Below are positions 1 to 6,404 of a stretch of DNA of 6,404 nucleotides, in pieces. The notes under the pieces are model-generated. The model was not told the DNA's origin and searched no databases. It was given only the letters and a program-made list of their open reading frames with translations. Made by a program: the position numbers and the translations under genes. How positions within the stretch are numbered: the first letter of the stretch is position 1; every line of letters begins with the position of its first letter. The DNA is taken from positions 1 through 6,404 of the forward strand of contig JACQQO010000042.1 of NCBI GenBank assembly GCA_016206955.1. Reading direction: 5' to 3'. This stretch comes from Candidatus Omnitrophota bacterium (lineage in GTDB: Bacteria > Omnitrophota > Omnitrophia > Omnitrophales > Danuiimicrobiaceae).

Positions 1-618
1 GACATCAAGAGCTCCGTCGCTATCTTTTGTGACTCTCCATGAGGCTGTATTGCCTCTATCGGTCAAAGTTTGAGGGGCCTCGCCAAGGGTATTGAATCTA
101 ACCCAGAAGTCGATTGTAAAGGCTCTTTGACCAAAATCCCAATCATCGGAATCCGGAATCGAAAGATAATCTCCTGCACCATCGAAAAGTCCGGAAGCGC
201 CGCCGAATTTGGATTGGGTGTCGTCAATATGGGCATCTCCGTGCGCCATCACCACATGTGTACTGGGAGAGCTATCCGTAATTAGGAGGGGCTCTACTGC
301 TTGAGTGACCAATCCTTCTGTCAATGACCCATTCGGATCAACTGATTGAGAGGCCTTTGCTTCAACATCTGTTGCAGCGCCGAGTGGCGAGTCGTTAGCA
401 AGTAAGAAGCCAATGCTGGTTTCAGGCAATTTTTCTTCTAACAAAGTCGGAGGATGAGAAGGATTCTTCTGTGGAATGGGTTGAAGATCGGCGTCCTTGA
501 AATTCGCGACATCGGAAAAGCCGGACGGAAGAATCTGAGTAAACGTGAACGCGAAGATGACAATGAGGGAGATGGTTTTCGCGATCCATCGATTCGACTT
601 TTTCTGCGCTATGGCCAT
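1..618 (-). CDS. Secreted LamG-domain surface protein, N-terminal part (runs off left edge)
   Basis: The minus-strand frame is open from an ATG at 618-616 to base 1, giving 206 residues with no stop; an in-frame TGA lies 24 bases upstream of the ATG. Residues 1-33 look like an export signal: a basic n-region (QKKSNRWIAK), a hydrophobic core (TISLIVIFAFTFTQIL) and then PSG; no clear AXA cleavage site is visible. Residues 40-120 are a low-complexity, Pro/Ser/Asp-rich linker. From about residue 122 the sequence matches the start of a LamG/concanavalin-like jellyroll domain (Laminin_G_3 type), with the typical runs QSKFGGASGLFDGAGDYLSI and FTIDFWVRFN. Such domains are known in sugar-binding and adhesive extracellular proteins. 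The domain is unfinished at the edge, so the protein continues, perhaps at length. No good Shine-Dalgarno precedes the ATG, only GAG a few bases upstream. The substrate and binding partner are unknown. Export and the LamG fold are well supported; function is inferred. Confidence 0.85.
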   Translation of the reverse strand, partial: MAIAQKKSNRWIAKTISLIVIFAFTFTQILPSGFSDVANFKDADLQPIPQKNPSHPPTLLEEKLPETSIGFLLANDSPLGAATDVEAKASQSVDPNGSLTEGLVTQAVEPLLITDSSPSTHVVMAHGDAHIDDTQSKFGGASGLFDGAGDYLSIPDSDDWDFGQRAFTIDFWVRFNTLGEAPQTLTDRGNTASWRVTKDSDGALDV

Positions 619-655
619 AGTCTCAACTGCTGCGGTACGGGATCATTTCGTTTGA

Positions 656-684
656 AACTTAAAAACATAAAATCAAGACTGCAA
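656..684 (-). promoter_or_regulatory. Weak sigma-70-like promoter candidate for the LamG gene
   Basis: On the minus strand TTGCAG (684-679) and TAAGTT (661-656) are separated by 17 bases and sit about 38 bases before the ATG at 618. The -35 element is fair but the -10 matches only three of six consensus positions. A promoter is expected here because the gap is long and a terminator-like hairpin lies between the two genes. The exact boxes are uncertain, and an alternative -10 (TATGTT, 669-664) overlaps the same stretch with a poorer -35. Confidence 0.2.
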
Positions 685-713
685 CAGAATAAACCTTTTC
701 ACAACGTTCCGCC

Positions 714-737
714 ACAAAAAAGATCGCAAAAAAGATC
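714..737. repeat. Two-copy 12-base tandem repeat, A-rich
   Basis: The plus strand carries CAAAAAAGATC twice (715-725 and 727-737), an exact 11-base match with a 12-base period. On the minus strand this is GATCTTTTTTG repeated, upstream of the LamG gene. It may be a phased A-tract, a regulator site or chance in AT-rich DNA; nothing decides between these. Confidence 0.5.
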
Positions 738-742
738 AAAAT

Positions 743-776
743 CCTAGTGTGAATAGATAAATCTAGTGAGGCTAGG
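743..776. repeat. Nested inverted repeat between the barrel gene and the LamG gene
   Basis: The outer arms CCTAG (743-747) and CTAGG (772-776) enclose a second perfect palindrome, TAGAT-AA-ATCTA (754-765). Read on the minus strand, the structure is followed six bases later by GATCTTTTTT, so it could act as a backup terminator or a protein-binding site. The arms are only five base pairs each and the internal loops are unpaired, so folding would be modest. Confidence 0.35.
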
Positions 777-800
777 AAAAAGCCGATAAATCGGACGGCT
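777..800 (-). terminator. Probable intrinsic terminator of the 1560-residue barrel gene
   Basis: On the minus strand, 16 bases after the TAA stop of the large gene, AGCCG (800-796) can pair with CGGCT (785-781) across a ten-base loop. The stem runs straight into five T (781-777, the first being the last base of the stem). The position and T-tract fit a rho-independent terminator ending the barrel operon before the LamG gene. The stem is short, so efficiency is uncertain. Confidence 0.45.
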
Positions 801-816
801 AACTCTTTATTTTTGC

Positions 817-3800
817 TTAAAATTTCCCGCTGATGCGGGTGAAAAATCCGTGGCTTGAAAAATCGTTTAAGGACGTTAAGTCGTCGTCAAAATCGGTAAA
901 ATTGTAACCGACCCCGAAGCGGACGTATTCTGCAATTTCCCGATCGAGCTCAACTAAAACGCCGTGTTTCATCGCCTCCAAAAGTTCAATGTCCCACAGC
1001 AGCCGGTATTCCAAGGCAAGATCCCACTTGCGGACGACGTGGAAATTGAAACGGTTCACCCATAAGAAATTCCCGATGTAAAACGTATCGTGCTCAGCCG
1101 TAATCGAAGTTCTCCGATACGCAAACTTTTCCACCAATCCAAGGAGCGACGGAAATAAGTCATAGCCAAACTCAAATCCAAAGATGTGCGCCGATTCCTC
1201 GACTCTGATGCCGAAAATATCTGGCGTATCAAATTGACTTTCGGCTCCGACTTCATCAAGCCAGGTATATCGCGTTAAGACATTCAATCGATTGTGAGCG
1301 ACCGGCCGGTAAGCAACACCCATATTGAGTTCTGTGAAGGAAGCGTCTGTATGAAAAGAAGAGAAGAAACCTTTGAGGTTATTCGTATCCGAACGATTAA
1401 AGCGAGCGGAAAAACTCAAATCCTGATTGATTTTCCAATCCACGGTATCGCGGAAAAACCACTGAAGCCGGTCGTCGGTGCCCCCGTCGTAGCGAAGCTC
1501 GTAGCGGCTTATGATTTTGAGGAATTCTTTATCCAAATAACTGAATTCGACGGCGCCCGCATTCCGATGGGAATTAATCGCTTGAACATCATAAAGATGA
1601 CTTCGTTCAAAACTTACGCCCGCTCCCCATTTGTCGGTGAGCTTCGTATCATAACCCATGATATTGGCTTCGCGCTCACCATCTTTGAACTTCGAAAGCT
1701 CACGCTCGCTGTAAAAACGGCTTTTCGAATTCACTTGGCTCGAACTGCCAATGGTGGTGCTCATCACACGCCCGCGCCCGTCGGAATCGGGGCCGGTTTT
1801 GAGCACCGAATAAACGCTAGCCGTATCCGAAGTTTGCACATCAAAACCAAGCCGAGTCGAGTCCCCGATCGTGCCGGCCAATTCTTCCACAAAAACATTG
1901 CCTTTGCCTTCCAAAACTTTTGCTTCCACGCCGCCGCCATATTGATGATTGCGGCCCGCTCCGCCGAATGAAGTTTGAACTTTCCCATAGGGCATGAGAT
2001 CGGGATATACGCGATAACCCAATTTGACCGCGGCTGCGTTTTGAAATTGCGTTTCATCGAGCGCGGTCTTGAGCCCCACTAAAGTAGGAGAATAAACGCC
2101 GACATCTTGATTTCGGAATTCGGCAATCCCGAGATAGCGATCGTAATCTGCTTTAATTTGAGCCATATGAAATCGGGCTTCTTCGGGAGCCGTTACAAAA
2201 ACACCGGCTGTGTTGGAAGGATCAGTCGATTTCTGGCGGTCGTATCGATAGCTCAGTTGAACATGCTCGCCCGCTTTTTGCCTCAGTTCGATCCCGGCTT
2301 TTCGCGTTCCAGCTTGTCGGATTAAATCGGCGTTGGCAAATCCGGGATTAATCTGCTGAGCGTAGCCTGAAATTTCAGTTCCCGTCTTGGCTTTCGTTTC
2401 GGCTTTAATCAAATAAGCGTCGTCAAAATTCTGATTTAATTTTTTAACAACTTTATTTCCGGTTGGGATATCGGTAAACGTAAGCCCTCCGTTAAATGAC
2501 ACGGCATTCCGCTGAGTTCTTTCCTGAGATCTTGCGTATTCCGCAGTCACTTTGGTGTTGCGGCCCCATTTGCTCACCAGATCAACGCCCCTGATATCGT
2601 AATCGCGGCCAGCGCGCCGCTCTTCAATCGCCGTCCCGCCGATTCGAAAATGATCGCCCATGTGCATGAATCCGCGGATTCCCGAGTTTCGATCTGAAAC
2701 GGCTCCTTGAGGATCAAATTCATAATCCACGATCAAATAGGTTTCGCTTCCATTTAGGATATCGTTTGAAATAATCGTATCGCTGTAGCTGACGGCGGAA
2801 AGCGGCTTCCTTAAAATGATTCGACCTTCAGAGTAATCGATTTCATAATCCGTTCCGTAAACCAAATCGCGGTTGTAAACGGTTATGCCCTGCATTTTAT
2901 CCCGCACTTCGATTCTCACTTTGTCACTTCCCTGAATCACATTTTTATTCCGAAGATAAAAAAGCGAGCCGCCGGTTCCCGAAAACTCATTGTGATCGGC
3001 CAGCTGATCACTATCAGCCGTAAAAACGACAAAACCCCTTTCAGCGTCGCCGTAGCGGGTCGTGGAAAGCGTTTCGTGTTTGATTTTAAGACCTGAAAAT
3101 GTGCGGTTGTGCGTCGCGAGTTCCGTATCCGTGAAATTCGTGTGATAACTTCCCCATTTCAGGGAGGATCTGTCCATTTCCACTAAAATATAAAAACGCT
3201 GTTTGGTATTGTAAGCTTCATAATTAATTTCAGAGTAATCACCGTAGACCGGATAATATTGATCGGGATCCAAGTTGGTAAAAAGCTCGCGCCGCTCGTC
3301 ATCTGTATCGTAACGGGAAGTGATCAAAAACTTTCCTTTGATTTTTCCTTTTAAATAATAAGCCAGCCGCCCATCTTGATAAAAACCTTGGTGAAACCTT
3401 TTGTCGCGCCCCACCACTTCTTGGCTTCCGTCAATCCAGTTAGCCCCAAGTTCTTGCTCGCCCAAACCGACCATAAAAAAGTAACTATCCTTCACCACCA
3501 CTTCCTCTTGATAAGTCACTTGATTGCCTTCCGGATCGTTGGCGGTCACCTGAACCGACTGTTTGCCAGGAGGCACAAAAAGTTCGGTTTGAAACGAGCC
3601 GTCAACATTCACCGGCACCGGTTCACCATTCACCGTGATTTTATTCCACGGAACAGTGGTGCCGCGCACTTGGATCGTCGGCCTTCCTGAAATTGGGATG
3701 CCTCGTTTACCGTCGCGGTCGATCTTCATGTTGCCGGTTGCCGGGACATCGATAGTCGGTTCGTCGGGAACATGTTGATCTAATTTGCTGACCACCCGAA

Positions 3801-5499
3801 AATATTTAAGCGGAGTCCAATCCTCATAACCTTCGCGGTTGCGGACGATCAACCGATACGAATAAACACCCGCCTTAATCGGTTCCCGAGATTTAGTTTT
3901 GCCCGTCCACGGCGCTTCCTTAGGCGGAGAACCTAGGCCGTAACCGGTCCAGATTTCTTCCCCCAACTCATCTTTGACTTCAATCCGCCACCCTGAAATC
4001 AAGTCGGCATAATTGGTGTTCACCGCAAAAACAGGGTCTTTTTCGAAATAACCGATTCCCATCCGAAGGATTTCAGGATTGATCGCAATGGAAAGCTCAG
4101 GCACCGAAACGTCGCTTCCTTGTGTAATGAGGACGTTCAGTTGACCCCGGTATTGCTTCGGGATTTGGGGCTCTGGAAGCTTGGCAGCAAAATTGACGAT
4201 ACTGAGCATTCCCTCCGTGCTTTTAATTAAAACGGTTTCTTCCGTCACAAATTTGGTTCCTTGCGGAAGCGTATGGCCGTCAATTTTGACTAAATGCCGG
4301 CCGGGTCTAATGGCGGGAATATGAAATTTTCCATTCGCATCCGTTACGACGACAATTCCTTCTTCCGTTGCCAATTTCACGCCGGGAATCCCATGCTCGC
4401 CTTCATCCTGTGTCTGATTTTCATTTTGGTCATCAAAGACTTTGCCTAAAATGGTCCCCTCGTCAAAAAGCGGATCGGCGGTCACCGTCAAAACCAATAT
4501 TCGCGTTCCAGAACGAGCGATGCCATTCGTCTGGCGTACCAAAAATGAGACTTCATATTTTTTTCCAATTTGAACCATTTGAGAAGCTGCCAAAAGAAAT
4601 CCGAGCTTTTTATTTTCACCAGAATTAATCGTCCCGAGCGTAAAAATGCGTGAACCTTGTCTGGAATTCACAGGTGAACCATCCAAACGAGAGGCGGAAT
4701 TAATGAATGTAAATCCCTCTGGAATTTCAGCAACCAACTCGAGATTATTAAATGCTATCGCAGAAACGTTTTTAATCCGGCTTGAAATAAAAGTGGCGCT
4801 TCCTTTTGTAATATTTGGTTTGGAGGCAGAAACATCCATCACAATCGGAAAATTAGAAATCGTGCCGACTGCCTGATCAAATTGCACAACTGTGGTGCCT
4901 AAATTTCCCGCATCTTCTAAGACAAATACAAAGACAATCTCCTTAGTGCCTCGCGGCGCTGTAGCACTAACGGTAAACCTTGTAAAGGTTGTCGGTCCCG
5001 CAGTCTGAATCTGAGTCCCTGTATCGTCCGGAGTCCTGATTTGTCTTCCGGCAGCGTCGTTAAATTCAATTTGAAGTTGTGCATTGTTAGACCCATCTTG
5101 ACTAAGTAGAATATCTGGCGGAAAACGCACCAAAGCACTGAAACTAACAAAAATTCCCTCGTCGATGCCGCCTTTCACTTCACTAGACGTTACGGTTTGA
5201 AAAGTAAAGGCATTCGCAGGATCAGCTGGAAGCGTTGAGTCCCTTATCTGGAGAACTCGGGAACCGTCCGGTGCGCCCCCGACCGTTGGAGTGCTAACAC
5301 CGCGGTTCGGCGTATTGTCCCAATTTCCGCGAAAAATTCCATCCTGAGCAGGACTTCCGGGATTCGAAGCGCCAATGGCTTGTTCAAAACTCGCATTCCC
5401 AAGCACATTGGTCAAACCAGGTTCTACAATGGGATAAACAGGGGGTTGAATGGAAAAGAAAACAAGGCTTAATGCGAGGAGAATGGTGCCGGTTCTCAT
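817..5499 (-). CDS. Giant multidomain outer-membrane beta-barrel protein with SdrD B-like domain
   Basis: This gene encodes 1560 residues from ATG 5499 to TAA 817. A TTG one codon earlier (5502) also lies in frame, but the AAGAGG site is only two bases from the TTG and a workable five from the ATG. Residues 1-25 look like a signal sequence without a clear cleavage motif or lipobox cysteine. Approximate layout: 28-215 jellyroll-like, opening with the carbohydrate-binding-module-like NVLGNASFE; 220-342 DUF11/Ig-like; 348-440 an SdrD B-like domain with GKVFDDQNENQTQDEGEHGI and a TDANGKFHIPAIRPG turn; 450-572 and 600-670 further beta-sandwich regions; 672-930 a conserved linker (YFFMVGLGEQELG, YYPVYGDYSEINYE, FSGTGGSLFYLRN, YGTDYEIDYSEGRIILRKPL); 935-1560 alternating amphipathic strands of a large barrel. 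The end, FGVGYNFTDFDDD then GFFTRISGKF, has the terminal phenylalanine expected of a BAM-assembled strand. I know similar SdrD B-plus-barrel proteins from several diderm phyla; none I can name has a firm function. An adhesin or surface transport role is inferred. It is complete, with no frameshift seen. Confidence 0.9.
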   Translation of the reverse strand: MRTGTILLALSLVFFSIQPPVYPIVEPGLTNVLGNASFEQAIGASNPGSPAQDGIFRGNWDNTPNRGVSTPTVGGAPDGSRVLQIRDSTLPADPANAFTFQTVTSSEVKGGIDEGIFVSFSALVRFPPDILLSQDGSNNAQLQIEFNDAAGRQIRTPDDTGTQIQTAGPTTFTRFTVSATAPRGTKEIVFVFVLEDAGNLGTTVVQFDQAVGTISNFPIVMDVSASKPNITKGSATFISSRIKNVSAIAFNNLELVAEIPEGFTFINSASRLDGSPVNSRQGSRIFTLGTINSGENKKLGFLLAASQMVQIGKKYEVSFLVRQTNGIARSGTRILVLTVTADPLFDEGTILGKVFDDQNENQTQDEGEHGIPGVKLATEEGIVVVTDANGKFHIPAIRPGRHLVKIDGHTLPQGTKFVTEETVLIKSTEGMLSIVNFAAKLPEPQIPKQYRGQLNVLITQGSDVSVPELSIAINPEILRMGIGYFEKDPVFAVNTNYADLISGWRIEVKDELGEEIWTGYGLGSPPKEAPWTGKTKSREPIKAGVYSYRLIVRNREGYEDWTPLKYFRVVSKLDQHVPDEPTIDVPATGNMKIDRDGKRGIPISGRPTIQVRGTTVPWNKITVNGEPVPVNVDGSFQTELFVPPGKQSVQVTANDPEGNQVTYQEEVVVKDSYFFMVGLGEQELGANWIDGSQEVVGRDKRFHQGFYQDGRLAYYLKGKIKGKFLITSRYDTDDERRELFTNLDPDQYYPVYGDYSEINYEAYNTKQRFYILVEMDRSSLKWGSYHTNFTDTELATHNRTFSGLKIKHETLSTTRYGDAERGFVVFTADSDQLADHNEFSGTGGSLFYLRNKNVIQGSDKVRIEVRDKMQGITVYNRDLVYGTDYEIDYSEGRIILRKPLSAVSYSDTIISNDILNGSETYLIVDYEFDPQGAVSDRNSGIRGFMHMGDHFRIGGTAIEERRAGRDYDIRGVDLVSKWGRNTKVTAEYARSQERTQRNAVSFNGGLTFTDIPTGNKVVKKLNQNFDDAYLIKAETKAKTGTEISGYAQQINPGFANADLIRQAGTRKAGIELRQKAGEHVQLSYRYDRQKSTDPSNTAGVFVTAPEEARFHMAQIKADYDRYLGIAEFRNQDVGVYSPTLVGLKTALDETQFQNAAAVKLGYRVYPDLMPYGKVQTSFGGAGRNHQYGGGVEAKVLEGKGNVFVEELAGTIGDSTRLGFDVQTSDTASVYSVLKTGPDSDGRGRVMSTTIGSSSQVNSKSRFYSERELSKFKDGEREANIMGYDTKLTDKWGAGVSFERSHLYDVQAINSHRNAGAVEFSYLDKEFLKIISRYELRYDGGTDDRLQWFFRDTVDWKINQDLSFSARFNRSDTNNLKGFFSSFHTDASFTELNMGVAYRPVAHNRLNVLTRYTWLDEVGAESQFDTPDIFGIRVEESAHIFGFEFGYDLFPSLLGLVEKFAYRRTSITAEHDTFYIGNFLWVNRFNFHVVRKWDLALEYRLLWDIELLEAMKHGVLVELDREIAEYVRFGVGYNFTDFDDDLTSLNDFSSHGFFTRISGKF

Positions 5500-6404
5500 C
5501 AATACCTCTTAAACGACACGTTGATTCCGGCGCGCCAGTCGCGATCGGGCACATCGGCTGGGCGTGCTCCACCCGGATGCCAAATGCCGCCAATTCCCAC
5601 ATATTCAGCGAATAATTTCGTCTTAAAAAGCCATTCGTTATGCTCGAACTGGTAACTTCTAAACGGCATCCAACGAATGCCGGCGGCGAAGAAAATCCGG
5701 TTGTCAAACGAAAGTTCTGAACGGCGCGGGGTCGTAACGTGTTCCAAGCGTAAATAAGGCATGAGCAGAAGATGGTCATTGATTGGATTTCTGGGAAGCG
5801 GAAGGGAAGGCCACTTAACGCCAAAAACGAGTGAAGAATTGTAAATCCACGCATGGTACCCATCAACCGATGAAAAATTGGTATCGCGCCAGTGATAATT
5901 CCCAAAATATTCACCCCACACATATTCTTGAATCCATTCCGAAATTTTTTCGGGCCGAGGGTGAACTGCCCAAGGAAGATCCAGATCCACGCCCCATTCA
6001 TAGAAGATGTCTACTCCTGCGCGGAGGTCGGTGTCGGGGCTTCCCGTGATTTCATCCGTGACATTTTTCCGCTCCATATACTGAACATAAAAGCGGTAAT
6101 TGCGAGCAAACCGGAGCGCGTAAAGGCCGTCGATATTAAAATTGTATAAGTAGTCAACGCGCGCAAAGGGGCGGTACTCAAGGCCGCCGATCAATTCCAA
6201 ACGTTTGGTATGAGCAGCCCCCTGAGATTCAAGCGGCACCGTTACTTCCACGTAAGGATCGATGGTGGGTTCTCCAATGAATCTGAGCCCTTTAAAAACA
6301 AGGCGGTTGGTCACATAACCCACCTGATCGTTAAACCCTGCTCGGTCGAGATTGGTCCACCGAAAAGAAGTTTCGCCAAACGATTGCCAAAGAATCGGTT
6401 CTCC
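5499..6404 (-). CDS. Outer-membrane beta-barrel-like protein, C-terminal 301 residues (start beyond right edge)
   Basis: The frame is open from the right edge to TGA at 5501-5499. An internal GTG at 6323 could be mistaken for a start, but 27 in-frame codons lie upstream of it with the same barrel character (WQSFGETSFRWTNLDRAGF), so the true start is outside the window. The visible part consists of alternating polar and aromatic residues in strand-length runs (VGYVTNRLVF, RFYVQYMERK, LFAEYVGIGG) separated by charged turns, and ends in a strand-like INVSFKRY with a terminal aromatic. This is typical of the C-terminal half of an outer-membrane barrel. The stretch from about residue 160 to 270 (VWGEYFGNYHW, then YHAWIYNSSLVFGV, LLMPYLRLEH and AGIRWMPF) reminds me of the C-terminal barrel of NfrA, the phage N4 adsorption protein linked to exopolysaccharide systems, but the likeness is by eye and weak. 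The helical-repeat part that NfrA carries would lie off the window. It is coupled to the giant barrel gene by a one-base stop/start overlap, so both probably act in the outer membrane. Confidence 0.75.
   Translation of the reverse strand, partial: GEPILWQSFGETSFRWTNLDRAGFNDQVGYVTNRLVFKGLRFIGEPTIDPYVEVTVPLESQGAAHTKRLELIGGLEYRPFARVDYLYNFNIDGLYALRFARNYRFYVQYMERKNVTDEITGSPDTDLRAGVDIFYEWGVDLDLPWAVHPRPEKISEWIQEYVWGEYFGNYHWRDTNFSSVDGYHAWIYNSSLVFGVKWPSLPLPRNPINDHLLLMPYLRLEHVTTPRRSELSFDNRIFFAAGIRWMPFRSYQFEHNEWLFKTKLFAEYVGIGGIWHPGGARPADVPDRDWRAGINVSFKRY
5505..5510 (-). promoter_or_regulatory. Ribosome-binding site inside the upstream gene, decides the ATG start
   Basis: The minus strand reads AAGAGG (5510-5505), then TATTG, then ATG at 5499-5497. 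The site is made from the Lys-Arg codons at the end of the preceding gene, whose TGA overlaps the ATG by one base (TGATG). This favours ATG 5499 over the in-frame TTG at 5502 and suggests translational coupling. Confidence 0.7.

Noticed and set aside
454..747. 97-residue plus-strand open frame
   Set aside because: It is antisense to the signal sequence of the LamG gene and to the intergenic gap; its Lys/Gln/Ser-rich end simply translates the A-rich repeats.
619..816. Riboswitch or small RNA in the gap
   Set aside because: I found no known aptamer consensus such as a GEMM-type core; the short inverted repeats are explained as well by a terminator and chance.
1294..1971. 225-residue plus-strand open frame
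   Set aside because: It lies antisense inside the barrel region of the giant gene, has no ribosome-binding site or recognisable domain, and its sequence is what the complement of barrel strands would give.
817..5499. TonB-dependent receptor or type IX translocon assignment
   Set aside because: No TonB box or plug domain is visible near the N-terminus, and the protein is much shorter than SprA and carries an SdrD B-like domain; a short motif likeness is insufficient for either name.
5497..5499. Lipoprotein start for the giant protein
   Set aside because: No cysteine is present in the first 40 residues, so there is no lipobox.
5384..6001. 205-residue minus-strand open frame in another frame
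   Set aside because: It overlaps both real barrel genes out of frame and crosses their junction; it has no domain character, whereas the overlapping frames show clear strand patterns.

Overview
The window is a one-strand block of cell-envelope genes, all read on the minus strand. It most likely comes from a diderm (Gram-negative-type) bacterium, because two consecutive genes encode proteins that look like outer-membrane beta-barrels and a third encodes a secreted surface protein. Base composition is moderate. The style (oversized barrels with Ig-like N-termini, LamG surface proteins, a leader with a long basic n-region) recalls uncultivated lineages such as Candidatus Omnitrophota or Elusimicrobiota. 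That assignment is only an impression; the window holds no phylogenetic marker.

Layout in transcription order, right to left. (1) 6404-5499: the last 301 residues of a barrel-like protein whose start lies beyond the right edge. (2) 5499-817: a complete 1560-residue protein with a signal sequence, a jellyroll-like region, a DUF11/Ig-like region, an SdrD B-like domain, two more beta-sandwich regions and a large C-terminal beta-barrel ending in phenylalanine. Its ATG shares one base with the TGA of gene 1, and its ribosome-binding site lies inside the end of gene 1, so the two look translationally coupled. (3) 816-619: an AT-rich gap of 198 bases with a probable intrinsic terminator, a nested inverted repeat, a short direct repeat and a weak promoter candidate. 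(4) 618-1: the first 206 residues of a secreted protein with a LamG/concanavalin-like domain, running off the left edge.

A working reading is that genes 1 and 2 form an outer-membrane pair made together, while the LamG protein is a separately transcribed exported protein that may be very large. Whether the barrels help export or anchor the LamG protein, or handle a polysaccharide, cannot be decided here. No RNA genes, CRISPR arrays, insertion sequences or phage genes were seen. No stretch above 300 bases lacks a gene.
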